From assembly GCF_024713945.1 (NCBI RefSeq), contig NC_134677.1:3909001-3973000 (forward strand): a stretch of DNA of 64,000 nt, written 5' to 3'. The notes beneath the pieces were generated by a model. The model saw only the letters and a list, made by a program, of their open reading frames with translations. It was not told the DNA's origin and made no database searches. Position 1 is the first letter of the stretch, and each line of letters starts with the position of its first letter. The position numbers and the translations under genes were made by a program. Below, piece by piece: positions 50,428 through 59,685 of the stretch. Origin of the DNA: Dermatophagoides farinae. Taxonomy: Eukaryota; Arthropoda; Arachnida; Sarcoptiformes; Pyroglyphidae.

Positions 50428-52578
50428 ATGTCTGAAAGTAGTTCATCGCCAAAAAAATTAAATGAAGCCAGATGTCCAATTTGCGATTTTCGACTACGTA
50501 ATTGTTCTAATGTGGACAGGAAATTAATCAAATCTCAAGAAGATATTGACAAAGTGTTACGATTAATGAATAAGCCCGTGGAAATCGGTGATGTTCTCTG
50601 TGCCAAATGTAATAAAAAACTTTGCAAACAAATCAGTTTGGAAAAAAAACACCTTCTTCCTGATCCTGAACCATGCATTTCTTCAATGTTGACGGACATT
50701 TCGGAACGCTTTGAATCAACTTTGTGCATCAGTGATTTATCTTCGACTACAATCAATAATCAATCAATATTGGCAGATCCAACTTATGAATATACACCAA
50801 TAGTAAAAGAAATGATCGAAATGCCGTTTAGTCGACCAATAATCAGCCATTGTTACTGCTTCATTTGTTCATCAAAAAGTGATTTGAAAGATATCCCCAT
50901 TGAAGCAAGATTACAAGTTTTTTTGAAGCGGAGAATTTTGGTGCCAAAAAGAAATCGGTGTTGTAAACAACATTTAATGAATAAATGGCTTTATGAAGAT
51001 GAAATCGACAATATCAAAATCGTGTCTGATAAATGTGAACTCGAACTATCTGATATGGCAAAATTTATGGACTTATTAGCACCCGATGCTACTTCCTTCA
51101 ACTTTCAAGACAAAATAGATAAGCGTTTGATGCCACAATGTCAGCTTTACGCTCTTACGGGTCATAACTGGAAGGATATTGATCATCTACAAAGTCTTAT
51201 AACATCTATGAGAAACACCAGTAAACGAACTGTTATTCAAGCTATAGTGACATTTCTCTGCAAATTAAGGACCGGAAATGCTAATAGAGTTATTGCTGCA
51301 TTTGCTGGTTTGGATTCGGAAAGACAAGCACAATCATATATCGATTCTGTATTGAAATCTTTTGAAGATGATATTTTACCAAATCAATTTGGACTTCAAT
51401 CGATTACCAGAGATTTTATCATCAACGAGAGAACATCACCTGTGGCGAAAAAATTATTCGATTGTCAAAATCGTCTTATGATAATATGCGATGGAACTTA
51501 TATAAGACATCAAAAAAGCTCAAATAATGTATACCAAAGGAAGTCGTATTCTGGACATAAAAAAACTACATTATGCAAGCCTTTCACTATATGTACTACT
51601 GATGGATTCGTTATCGATATTCCTGGTCCATTCAATGCAAATGAAAACGATGCATCTATCTTGAAGAATATAATCGGACAAAAGAATGGTTTATCGGAGT
51701 TGCTCCAGCCTGGTGATTATTTCGTTCTAGATAGGGGATTCCGGGATGTAGTACCGATTCTGAAAAAACGTGGCTTTAATGTACTTATTCCCGCTCTGAA
51801 AGGAAAAAACAAACAGCTGACGACAAAAGAGTCAAATGAATCGCGATTGGTCACGAAAATCCGATGGGTCGTCGAAGCCGTCCATGGGGTGATTGGACAG
51901 AAATACAAACTGCTTCACAACCAGTTTCAAAATAAGTCCTTACCCAAATTAGCAACTTATTGCCGAATCGCTTGCTTCCTCCATAATAAATTCGGCAAAA
52001 AATTCAATTCTGATTCCGAAAATATGGAAGAGATAATAAACAGTATGAAATCAAGCAACGACGTAAATTCATTGGCCGAAATGGTGGAACAAGGCAGATG
52101 GAACACGAAAAGAAGCTTGTTCAAAACATTTAGCAGCGATGATGCTTTGGATTTTCCGAGAATGTCAATCAAAGAATTGAAAATATTTTTTACTGGATCA
52201 TATCAACTCTCGCAGGCAATATCGTATCTGGCTGAAATGCTGAAAGAAGATGGAACATTAAGCCTGAAATTCGCTAAAGAAAGTAACGATATTCTTCAAT
52301 GGGAAGTGCAATCCCGACACATTAATCGGAAGAAATATAAGTGCTACATAAAATATCTACCAAAATCAAATGGTCTGTCTAGCATCGTAGGCCATTGTTG
52401 CACTTGTGCCAACGGCAACCGAACCGTCGGTTGCTGTTCACATGTTGCAGCATTGATTTATCATCTTAGTTATGGAAGATATTTATCGAGAATCTTCAGA
52501 CCTGCAGAAGCTTTGACAACGTTGTTTGATTTTAACGAAGAGATGACAGTGATAGAATCTGATAGTGATAATGATTAG
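50428..52578 (+). CDS. DDE transposase with C-terminal SWIM zinc finger
   Basis: Intact 716-aa frame. The N-terminus has a Cys cluster (CPICDF..C, CAKCNKKLC) that is a likely zinc-binding region, and a second Cys/His patch (CYCFICSS). The catalytic core follows the DDE_Tnp_4 plan: IICDGTYIRH (first Asp), KPFTICTTDGFVIDIPGPF, GDYFVLDRGFRD (second Asp), and IRWVVEAVHGVIGQKYK (Glu). The C-terminus carries CCTCANGN..GCCSHVAALIY, matching the SWIM plan CxC..CxH. The last codons are acidic (ESDSDND) and lie within the inverted arm. It would act on the element's own ends. Confidence 0.85.
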   Translation: MSESSSSPKKLNEARCPICDFRLRNCSNVDRKLIKSQEDIDKVLRLMNKPVEIGDVLCAKCNKKLCKQISLEKKHLLPDPEPCISSMLTDISERFESTLCISDLSSTTINNQSILADPTYEYTPIVKEMIEMPFSRPIISHCYCFICSSKSDLKDIPIEARLQVFLKRRILVPKRNRCCKQHLMNKWLYEDEIDNIKIVSDKCELELSDMAKFMDLLAPDATSFNFQDKIDKRLMPQCQLYALTGHNWKDIDHLQSLITSMRNTSKRTVIQAIVTFLCKLRTGNANRVIAAFAGLDSERQAQSYIDSVLKSFEDDILPNQFGLQSITRDFIINERTSPVAKKLFDCQNRLMIICDGTYIRHQKSSNNVYQRKSYSGHKKTTLCKPFTICTTDGFVIDIPGPFNANENDASILKNIIGQKNGLSELLQPGDYFVLDRGFRDVVPILKKRGFNVLIPALKGKNKQLTTKESNESRLVTKIRWVVEAVHGVIGQKYKLLHNQFQNKSLPKLATYCRIACFLHNKFGKKFNSDSENMEEIINSMKSSNDVNSLAEMVEQGRWNTKRSLFKTFSSDDALDFPRMSIKELKIFFTGSYQLSQAISYLAEMLKEDGTLSLKFAKESNDILQWEVQSRHINRKKYKCYIKYLPKSNGLSSIVGHCCTCANGNRTVGCCSHVAALIYHLSYGRYLSRIFRPAEALTTLFDFNEEMTVIESDSDND

Positions 52579-53258
52579 TTTTCAATCTTTTGTATTTCAA
52601 ATGTTGCATTTTTCGTTTATCTAATGTTCAATTTTTTTACATTTCAAATAATAAAATAAAATAAAGAGATAAAATAAAATCTATACATTTTTAATTAATC
52701 TTGTAAAAAATCATATATGTCAAGGAAAAAATTATTTGTAAGTCAGTTACACTGCAAGTTCAGTTGGTCGAACCAGCATCACGTGATCGCAATACAAAAA
52801 ATGGCATGGACATAATTTGTTTTTTGGCTCTCAAAAATGCAACCATGATCGAATCGTCTTCCGGTTTTGAATTTAAGTAGTGATTTAGATTGACTTTTTG
52901 AATTCAAAAAAATTGAGTCCTCACCAATTGTATTCTATGAAATATAGCGATTTTTTGTCTTTATTTTGATATTTCACCCTTAAAAATTCAATTCGTAAGG
53001 TTCAAATTATATTTTTCTTGTGTAATTTTAATTAAAAAATAATAATAAAAAAAGTTCTGTCAAAATCGCTCAAACAACGGCTGTGAAAATCGATTTTATG
53101 TGAAAAGGTGATTTTTGCGGATTAACCGGAAGTGGGCGGAGCTTCCGGTACAAAAATCCCCCAAAAATTTTTTTTCACCCCCACAACCAAAGTTATCACA
53201 AAAGATTGACCAACCGAAGGACATGACATTATTTTAGAGCTATTTGGCGATACCCTTT
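52505..53258. repeat. Right inverted arm of the second transposon
   Basis: Begins inside the last ~25 codons of the transposase and runs to the element end at 53258. It mirrors 49185-49880. Confidence 0.85.
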
Positions 53259-53306
53259 CACCTTGCAGTGTACACCGCAGACTTTCGTCTCTGTGTCTCT
53301 GTGCAG

Positions 53307-53533
53307 AAGTTAATCAAATTGAAAACGAGGTTTATGAATATTTCCTACGTGACCTATCACATGGAACAAAATATGAAATCTTTGTTAAAACTTAAATTTT
53401 GGCCGGAAGTGGACCACAATCACAAGTAGTGCTGAAACGTACACTTGATGGAGATATACCACCTGCACAACTTCTAATTGCAAAAGGAAACCACGTCAAA
53501 TTCTATTTCATTACGATGGCATCAAGGAGATAA
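53307..53533 (+). pseudogene. Decayed fibronectin type III exon, Dscam-like
   Basis: An acceptor (TCTCTGTGCAG) is followed by a frame reading EVNQIENEVYEYFLRDLSHG, then TKYEIFVKT, an in-frame TAA at 53393-53395, then ILAGSGPQSQVVLKRTLDGD and IPPAQLL. The pattern Y-x-L-x-x-L-x-x-G-T-x-Y-E-I-x-V with GSGP..S and RTLD..PPA is that of Dscam-type FN3 domains. It lies on the same strand as the Ig cassettes, directly beside the right end of the second transposon. It is likely a relic of the constant part of a neighbouring sDscam paralogue. Confidence 0.6.
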
Positions 53534-53757
53534 TCGTAATTCGATTACAAAAAAACAAGACAAGGTTTGCTTTTAATTTAATTGTGGTATCGAATTTGAG
53601 GTTTAGATTAAATTCTAAATTTTTCATCATAATTTTCACCAAAACGCGGCGCTAATTATCTTATTGAAAACTTGATTTTGAATTTTCTGTCCAAAATACT
53701 TTTTTCGATTGTGTTACTCACATTCAATGTTTGGTTACAAGAAATTTGCCTGTGAAA
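53534..53757. other. Promoter region of cassette 1
   Basis: AT-rich spacer from the FN3 relic to the first cassette ATG, containing the GGCGCTA element at 53639-53654. Confidence 0.5.
53639..53654 (+). promoter_or_regulatory. CTCF-like promoter element, cassette 1
   Basis: CCAAAACGCGGCGCTA, 103 bp before the ATG. By hand it matches 10 of 14 positions of the CTCF core CCASYAGRKGGCRS. Confidence 0.6.
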
Positions 53758-54167
53758 ATGCTGAATTTTATTTCCAAGTTTTTCGCTTTGATCATTTTTA
53801 TTTCATCTGTTCACAGCGATGGTAAGTCTGTTTGTCAATTATTCATTGCTTCAATTAATTCAATTTTTTATCTTTTTAAATATAGAATCTCCAGTACTCG
53901 TTAAACTTTATTCAAAAAATGAACAAACCAAAGGTTCAGATCTTGTGTTGACTTGTAATGTAGCCAAAGGCAGTAAACCATTACGGTTTCAATGGTTCAA
54001 AAATGGTGTTGAATTATCCAATACTGGACGATCGACAATTGAAAATAAAGATATTTTCTCTTTTTTTACATTGAGAAATATCGATTCCAATGATGTGGGA
54101 AATTATTCCTGTGTTGTTACCAATAAATTCGGATTCGATAAACTTTGGATTCAACTAACGGTTACAG
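53758..54167 (+). CDS. sDscam-like variable cassette 1 (signal exon + Ig exon)
   Basis: Signal exon 53758-53821 (MLNFISKFFALIIFISSVHS, GTAAGT donor) and Ig exon 53886-54167, phase 1 at both ends. The Ig has LTCNVAKGS, FQWFKNG and DVGNYSCVVTNKFGFDKLW, i.e. the Cys-Trp-Cys core with a Dscam-like F-G region. The 3' donor is G|GTTTG. In known chelicerate sDscam genes, cassettes like this are used one at a time from their own promoter and spliced to shared downstream exons, giving alternative N-terminal Ig domains for homophilic cell recognition. It is close in sequence to cassette 4. Confidence 0.85.
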
Positions 54168-54199
54168 GTTTGAACAATTTATTCAATGTTTTTTATTGG

Positions 54200-54215
54200 C
54201 CAATATATGGCGCTA
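54200..54215 (+). promoter_or_regulatory. CTCF-like promoter element, cassette 2
   Basis: CCAATATATGGCGCTA preceded by TTGG; 12 of 14 core positions. It survives although the cassette behind it is damaged. Confidence 0.65.
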
Positions 54216-54328
54216 ATTTTACCATTTTGTGGGTTATAATTTTTTTTTTGTTTTGCATAAAATAATTTTACCCATGAAATGTATACTTAAGTTTAAGAGT
54301 ATGAACACACATTGTTTCTGACATAATA

Positions 54329-54692
54329 ATAATTTTATTAACGGTGATTTTTTCAACTTTTTACTTTCATTCAATTGATGCTGGTAATTCATTTGAATTT
54401 TTGTTTTCGATGTTTCTGAATAAATTTCCTGCATCTGAAATTAATCTTTCCATTAATTCATCATACATATTACCATGTTCCATTTCATCAGGATCGACAT
54501 CAATATTTTTTGAATGGTACAAAGATGATCATAAGAAATTATCTTCGACTGAATATAAAATTGTTATTTATGATACAATGTCATCGATTGTATTCAAACG
54601 TCTTAATTCAAATGATGATACCGGAACCTATACATGTAATGCCAGGAATGTTCATGGTACTGATTCGATTACAACAAAACTTGTCATACAAG
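54329..54692 (+). pseudogene. sDscam-like cassette 2, start codon and acceptor lost
   Basis: The expected signal region reads ILLTVIFSTFYFHSIDA up to a donor-like G|GTAATT at 54384, but no ATG is in frame: ATA codons occupy the expected place, and the only nearby ATG (54301) runs into TGA. No AG exists between that donor and the Ig body, where TTTCTGAAT stands in place of a normal acceptor. The Ig itself (about 54420-54692) is open and complete: LPCSISSGS, FFEWYKDD, TGTYTCNARNVHGTDS, ending CAA G|GTTTG. It resembles cassette 5. Confidence 0.65.
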
Positions 54693-54729
54693 GTTTGATT
54701 GCTATTTATTATAATCGTGATTTGCTTGA

Positions 54730-54745
54730 CCAATAGGTGGCCCTT
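54730..54745 (+). promoter_or_regulatory. CTCF-like promoter element, cassette 3
   Basis: CCAATAGGTGGCCCTT, 123 bp before the ATG; 12 of 14 core positions, including a perfect AGGTGGC. Confidence 0.65.
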
Positions 54746-54868
54746 TTAATGCATAATTTGTTTTACCAAAAATTAATTTTTTCTGGTCATCTTCATTTTT
54801 TTCTACTTGAATTGATTATCATTTTGTTGTTGTTGTGTTGTGTTGTGAAATGTTTAAAAACATTCACA

Positions 54869-55284
54869 ATGTTTAAATTGTTGCTGTTTTTCTGTATTTC
54901 ATTCACGGTTATTTATGCTTCAAAAGGTTGGAGAATTTTTTTTTCTAATTTTACGTTTCTAATGTAAATCCCTTGTTTTTCCTTCAGATGCACCTCGAAT
55001 TTCTAAATTGTTTTCAACAGAATTGAATCAATCTGAAGGATAAGTATTGAATATTCCATTTTCGGTTATCAGTGGTTGAACACCACTATCGTTCAAATGG
55101 TTTAAAAATGAACAAGAATTACTTAGACATAGAAATCCGGAATTATCATATCAGATTAAAACAGATAATTTTCTATCATTTTTTACCATTTTGAAATTGA
55201 AAGCTTCTGATTCTGGAAATTATTCCTGTATCGTAGGCAATCAGTTTGGAATCGATATTCAATGGACATTGCTTCAAGTGAAAG
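54869..55284 (+). pseudogene. sDscam-like cassette 3, Ig exon with two nonsense codons
   Basis: Signal exon 54869-54926 (MFKLLLFFCISFTVIYASK, weak donor GTTGGAG) and Ig exon 54988-55284. The Ig frame carries TAA after NQSEG and TGA after FSVISG. The first Ig Cys is replaced by Phe (NIPFSV where relatives have a Cys). The rest is well kept: FKWFKNEQ, SDSGNYSCIVGNQFGIDIQW, LLQVKG. Both stops look like single changes of a TCA codon. It resembles cassette 6. Confidence 0.75.
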
Positions 55285-55334
55285 GTAGTTGTTTGTTTTT
55301 CCGTTTGTTTGTTTGTTTTTGATCATGTTTTCGG

Positions 55335-55350
55335 CCAAAACGCGGCGCTA
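55335..55350 (+). promoter_or_regulatory. CTCF-like promoter element, cassette 4
   Basis: CCAAAACGCGGCGCTA, identical to the cassette 1 element and preceded by CGG; 113 bp before the ATG. Confidence 0.6.
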
Positions 55351-55463
55351 TTGATTCAGTTTTAAATCATTAATTTTTTTATCTAAATTTACCATTGTTT
55401 GAGTGTTTTCACATAATGCTGTCTCTTTCTGTTCATCATAATAATCATAAAGCATTTTTCAAA

Positions 55464-55905
55464 ATGTTTTGTCGGTTTAGTGGTGGTATCATTTTAAAAT
55501 GGTGTATTCAAATCATCATTTTGTTAATATTCCACACGTTAATTATTAACGGAAATGGTAAGTTAAAATTAATTGAATTCATTTGACTTGAATTGATTTG
55601 TTTTCTCTGTTTTTTTCTACCAGAATCACCATTACTTTTGAAACAATTTGCTCATTTAAGTTCGCTAAAAGGATCAGATATAGTGTTCACTTGTAATGTG
55701 GCCAAAGGAACGAAACCTTTTCAATTCCAATGGCATAGAAATAATGTTGAACTTCGAGATCATAAACGATCCAGAATTGAATCAAAAGATATTTACTCAT
55801 TGCTGACATTGTATAACATTGATGTCGAAGACATTGGAAATTATTCATGCATTGTTACGAATCAATTTGGTTTCGATAAACTTTTGTTTCATCTAGATGT
55901 AACAG
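55464..55905 (+). CDS. sDscam-like variable cassette 4
   Basis: Signal exon 55464-55557 (MFCRFSGGIILKWC then a hydrophobic IQIIILLIFHTLII; GTAAGT donor) and Ig exon 55624-55905. The Ig has FTCNVAKGTKPFQFQWHRNN and DIGNYSCIVTNQFGFDK, ending VTG with donor GTTTGC. It shares length (282 bp) and many residues with the cassette 1 Ig, consistent with block duplication of cassettes 1-3. Confidence 0.85.
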
Positions 55906-55958
55906 GTTTGCATTGCATTGCATTGAATTGAATCATACATTTTGATTTGATTATTTGG

Positions 55959-55974
55959 CCAAAATATGGCGCTA
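55959..55974 (+). promoter_or_regulatory. CTCF-like promoter element, cassette 5
   Basis: CCAAAATATGGCGCTA preceded by TTGG, 94 bp before the ATG; 11 of 14 core positions. Confidence 0.62.
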
Positions 55975-56068
55975 ATTCTGCCATGTTTTTGATTGTTTTT
56001 TGAAAATTGAAACATCAACACATATTGTGTATTTGTGATTTAATATTGTCCATTCTAGATTGATTGTA

Positions 56069-56497
56069 ATGATGGCTATAAGAATTTTTTTGTTTTGTTT
56101 TATATTTTTACCATTTTTCATTGCTATTGATTCGGGTAATTTAAATAATTTTTCTGTTGGATTTCATTGATTAATATTCAAAAATTTTTTTTTTCGCTAG
56201 CTAAACCATCGGTAATGCAATTGCCATCTGAAATTCGACTTAGAGAAAATGTTTCTTATATGTTTCAATGTCATGTCATATCGGATTCTAAACCAATATA
56301 CTTCGAATGGCTGAAAGATAATCATCCACTCGTAGCCACTAGCCATTCGTTGTTGTCTGAATATAAAATTGACCATTATGAAACATGGTCAACATTAACA
56401 TTTAAACGTTTGATGATAAACGATATGGCAACATATACATGTCGTGTTAAAAACGTTGAAGGCATTGATACTACTAGCACTAAGCTCATTATACAAG
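56069..56497 (+). CDS. sDscam-like variable cassette 5
   Basis: Signal exon 56069-56135 (MMAIRIFLFCFIFLPFFIAI, GTAATT donor) and Ig exon 56201-56497. The Ig begins AKPSVMQLPSEIRL and has FQCHVISDSKPIYFEWLKDN and MATYTCRVKNVEGIDT, ending LIIQG with donor GTTTGT. It is the intact relative of cassette 2 (same TYTC..N.xG.D and LxIQG pattern). Confidence 0.85.
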
Positions 56498-56578
56498 GTT
56501 TGTATACCATAATCAAGGTGGTGGTTGGTTTTCCAATAATCAAGTGTTAAAATATTTCATCATCGTATTTATTACAAA

Positions 56579-56594
56579 CCAATAGTTGGCGCCT
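56579..56594 (+). promoter_or_regulatory. CTCF-like promoter element, cassette 6
   Basis: CCAATAGTTGGCGCCT, 109 bp before the ATG; 12 of 14 core positions. Confidence 0.62.
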
Positions 56595-56703
56595 TTGGTG
56601 TGTTCAATTTCAATTTTTCTATTCTAGCTTGCTGATTGATTTTAGTTTAGTTGCCTTCTATCTCACTCGTCATATTGAGATTCCAATCAAGAATTGTGCA
56701 AAA

Positions 56704-57064
56704 ATGAATTGTGTCTTGAAATTGTTGATTTTATGTCTTTCAATTTATACCAACATTCTTGATGCATCATCAAATGATGTACCAATTATTTCCAAAATAG
56801 TTTCAACACATATGAGTCAATCACAAGGCTCCATGTTGAATATAATGTGTCCAATTTCTACTGGTTCACAACTGATTACATTTAAATGGTTCAAAAATAA
56901 CATTGAAATTAAACATGAAAATCATCATGTATCGATTGAGAATAAACCTTCGTTTTCTGTGTTGATGATACAGGAATTAGAACCGGATGATTCGGGAAAT
57001 TATTCTTGTGTGGCCAGCAATCCATTCGGTATTGATGTTCAATGGACATTGCTTCAAGTTAAAG
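56704..57064 (+). CDS. sDscam-like variable cassette 6, intronless
   Basis: One continuous exon. The signal MNCVLKLLILCLSIYTNILD runs straight into ASSNDVPIISK and the Ig (IMCPISTGS, FKWFKNN, DSGNYSCVASNPFGIDVQW, LLQVKG), ending with donor GTATCT in phase 1. The junction SSN-D-VP corresponds exactly to where relatives have the 5' intron (G|AT..CC), so the intron has been lost precisely. It is the intact relative of cassette 3. Confidence 0.82.
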
Positions 57065-57087
57065 GTATCTTATTTTTGTTATTCGAA

Positions 57088-57103
57088 TATACGGATGGCG
57101 CTC
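57088..57103 (+). promoter_or_regulatory. CTCF-like promoter element, cassette 7 (weak)
   Basis: TATACGGATGGCGCTC, 136 bp before the ATG; keeps GATGGCGCT but lacks the CCA half (9 of 14). Confidence 0.4.
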
Positions 57104-57239
57104 GTAATGCTAGATTTTTGAAATTTTTATTTTGATAATTTTTTTTTCTCGCTGTTGAATCGTGTGATTTGGTTGTAGAAGTTAAAGAAAAGAGTGATTG
57201 CCTGTCATTCATTTCATCGAATAAAAACATAATCAAACA

Positions 57240-57674
57240 ATGGCATCAATTTCAAATTTTATTATCAGTGTCATTATTTTGTTTTTATTATCGTCAGATT
57301 CGATTGAAACAAGTAAATTTGTTTTTCTTTGTTTATATTACTACTTCTGAGTTTTTTCAATTTAATTTTGATTATATTTAAATCAGGTCCTTCACCACCA
57401 AAATTATTTGATCTACCAAAACGTATTGAATTGCAAGAAAATTTCGATTATACAGTGGCTTGTAATCTTGTTTCAGGCATAAAGCCAGTGATGTTTTATT
57501 GGTCAAAAAATGGTCATAAAATTTCTGAAAAACAATTTCAAATAGATCAAAGTAGCCATTCCTTTACGTCGTTGATATTAAAAGAGATAAAACGTAATGA
57601 TTCTGGAACGTTTACGTGTACGGCACAGAATCAATATGGTATTGATTCAACTTCGACCGAATTATTCGTTCAAG
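57240..57674 (+). CDS. sDscam-like variable cassette 7
   Basis: Signal exon 57240-57312 (MASISNFIISVIILFLLSS, donor A|GTAAAT) and Ig exon 57387-57674. The Ig has VACNLVSGIKPVMFYWSKNG and DSGTFTCTAQNQYGIDSTS, ending FVQG with donor GTTTGC. It is more diverged than cassettes 1-6, and its C-terminal pattern (STSTELFVQ) resembles cassette 5. Confidence 0.83.
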
Positions 57675-57776
57675 GTTTGCATTTCGTTATTTCTAGTTAC
57701 ACATGAAACGAAAATTCTATTTGTTCATTTTACTGATGTGTATGTGTCTTTTCATCATTATTAATGAACTTATAGA

Positions 57777-57792
57777 TTCATTGATGGCGCTA
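57777..57792 (+). promoter_or_regulatory. CTCF-like promoter element, cassette 8 (weak)
   Basis: TTCATTGATGGCGCTA, 113 bp before the ATG; 9 of 14 core positions, 3' half intact. Confidence 0.42.
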
Positions 57793-57905
57793 AATTTCTT
57801 TAGTTACAAAAATAAGAAGCAGCCATATGAATGATTCTAGAATCACGTATTTGTATTCATTCTTTGTTCATTCGTTGATCGTGAAAGACTTGTTGTGTTT
57901 GAACC

Positions 57906-58281
57906 ATGGCTTTATTTTCCGTCAATATTTCTCTGATTATTTTTGTATTCATTTTAACTTTGGTTTTTGCTAATCAAAATCGACCTGAACTTATAAAATC
58001 ACAATCAAATTATCAAAGTCAACCGGTTGGTTCATTGCTTGTGCTAATATGTAATTCCATTAAAGGATCAAAACCATTAGAATTCAGATGGTTAAAAAAT
58101 GGTCATGATATTGAAAAAAATTCACATCGCTTTGATATGGATCGTTATTCTATTGAAAAAAAGAACTCATATTCACAACTAACCATTAATGATGTTTCTA
58201 TCTTGGATTCTGGAAACTATTCATGTGTAGTTAATAATGCATTTGGCCTGGATTCACAATGGTCACAATTTGATGTTAAAG
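57906..58281 (+). CDS. sDscam-like variable cassette 8, intronless
   Basis: Single exon. The signal MALFSVNISLIIFVFILTLV (FA) continues directly into NQNRPELIKSQ and an Ig with LICNSIKGSKPLEFRWLKNG and DSGNYSCVVNNAFGLDSQW, ending FDVKG with donor GTTTGC. There are no GT..AG signals between signal and Ig. A good ATG context (ACCATGG) supports the start. Confidence 0.83.
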
Positions 58282-58502
58282 GTTTGCAATTAATCCAATG
58301 ATCATTTCATTACTTGCAAAATTCTATTGATTTTATTGGTTTTTTCTTTATCAATTTTATTTCAATCAATAATTTCATGGTTGATCAAACAACAACGTTT
58401 TCGGAAATGATATGACCGGAAACAATTTTTTAAGTTTGACCCAGAAACAAACAAATTAACATACAATGAGATTATGAATGTAGCCGTTTCATTCTTTTTT
58501 CA

Positions 58503-58518
58503 CCAAAAGGTTGCGCTT
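58503..58518 (+). promoter_or_regulatory. CTCF-like promoter element, cassette 9
   Basis: CCAAAAGGTTGCGCTT, 133 bp before the ATG; 11 of 14 core positions, with GG changed to TG in the GGCGC core. Confidence 0.5.
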
Positions 58519-58651
58519 ATATCATCATCATTTGTTTGATTTATAAATTTTTTGTCCGAAAAATATCGATGGCAATTCTTTTTGCACATTTCATATCAAT
58601 CGTCAATTCATTTGTTGTCTTTTGATTTCTTTGTGTATTTGTGTTTTAACA

Positions 58652-59071
58652 ATGTTTCGGCCATTCATTTTGATCGTTTTTGTTTTTTTGGCGATTCAAA
58701 ACTTTGTGATTGCTAATGGTAAGCTTTTCGAATTGTTGTTTCTGCGTGACGTACTTATCCAATCTTTTTTTCCAAAAAAATAGATGCTCCTCGTTTGCTT
58801 GAATTTAAAAGTTTATACGGACAACCCGTGAATTCTAGATTTATTTTGACATGTAACAAAATGAATGGAGTAGCACCATTGAAATTTTTTTGGACCAAAA
58901 ATGGTCACTCCATTTCACAATCGCCGGATCCACGAATCAAAATTGATGTTGATGATGATTTTTCAATGATTACCATTAAAAATATTCAAATTGATGATGC
59001 AGGAAATTATTCTTGTACCGTACAGAATCGTTTCGGTATCGATTCACAATGGTCGTTGCTTCAAGTTAAAG
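58652..59071 (+). CDS. sDscam-like variable cassette 9
   Basis: Signal exon 58652-58718 (MFRPFILIVFVFLAIQNFVI, GTAAGC donor) and Ig exon 58784-59071. The Ig begins DAPRLLEFKS and has LTCNKMNGVAPLKFFWTKNG and DAGNYSCTVQNRFGIDSQW, ending LLQVKG with donor GTTTGA. Confidence 0.85.
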
Positions 59072-59110
59072 GTTTGAAACCTACTTATTTTTTTCTGTTC
59101 ATATTTTCCA

Positions 59111-59126
59111 CCAAAACATGGCGCTA
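59111..59126 (+). promoter_or_regulatory. CTCF-like promoter element, cassette 10
   Basis: CCAAAACATGGCGCTA, 119 bp before the ATG; 11 of 14 core positions. Confidence 0.6.
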
Positions 59127-59245
59127 AATTTGTTGTTGTGAAAATTTTGTTTTTACTGTGTTTTTCTTTCGGTTTCATTCATTATTTCATTGCAAAAAAA
59201 ATCTATTGTGAATCATCGGAAATGTTTTTTTTCCATTTCTCAATA

Positions 59246-59647
59246 ATGTTTCGAATATTTATTTTGTTAATTTTTTTCATCTCATTTGGACTTGCTCAAG
59301 GTAATGTTTATTTTCGATTAATGAATCTGCGAAATTTGAAATTAATTTTTTTTATCCCTTAGATCCGCCTAAAATTAATAAAAATGTCATCGTTAATGTT
59401 GAACCAATTGCAAATACGTTTCAACTGTTGAGTTGTAGTCTAATATCTGGTTCTGAACCCATATTTTTTACTTGGTTTAAAGATGATCAGCCTCTTCATG
59501 AAACGAACAATTTGAAAATTGAAATTAATCAACAATTTTCCCTCCTGAAGATTCAAACACCAAGCATAAATGATTCTGGTCGTTATACATGCCAAGTCCG
59601 TAATGCTTATGGAACTGATAGCATGATTTTTCGATTTAATGTAAAAG
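59246..59647 (+). CDS. sDscam-like variable cassette 10
   Basis: Signal exon 59246-59300 (MFRIFILLIFFISFGLAQ, GTAATG donor; another in-frame ATG lies 24 nt upstream) and Ig exon 59363-59647. The Ig begins DPPKINKNVI and has LSCSLISGSEPIFFTWFKDD and DSGRYTCQVRNAYGTDS, ending FNVKG with donor GTTCAT. Confidence 0.84.
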
Positions 59648-59685
59648 GTTCATTTTTTTATGTTTCATTGAGTTTTTATTCGTGG

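Larger units (their letters stand above)
49185..53258 (+). mobile_element. 4.07-kb DNA transposon with long inverted arms
   Basis: The left end AAAGGGTATCGCCAAATAGC is mirrored at the right (complement ending at 53258). The whole left arm to about 49880 is an inverted copy of 52505-53258, at high identity with small indels. One intact transposase lies between the arms. I found no convincing target duplication next to the ends (ATGAT against CACCT). The family is probably within the PIF/Harbinger-ISL2EU-like DDE_Tnp_4 group, judged from the transposase only. Confidence 0.8.

Noticed and set aside
56629-56703. Upstream extension of cassette 6 in the same frame
   Set aside because: It lies between the promoter element and the hydrophobic signal, has no signal-like features, and starts at a non-ATG codon.
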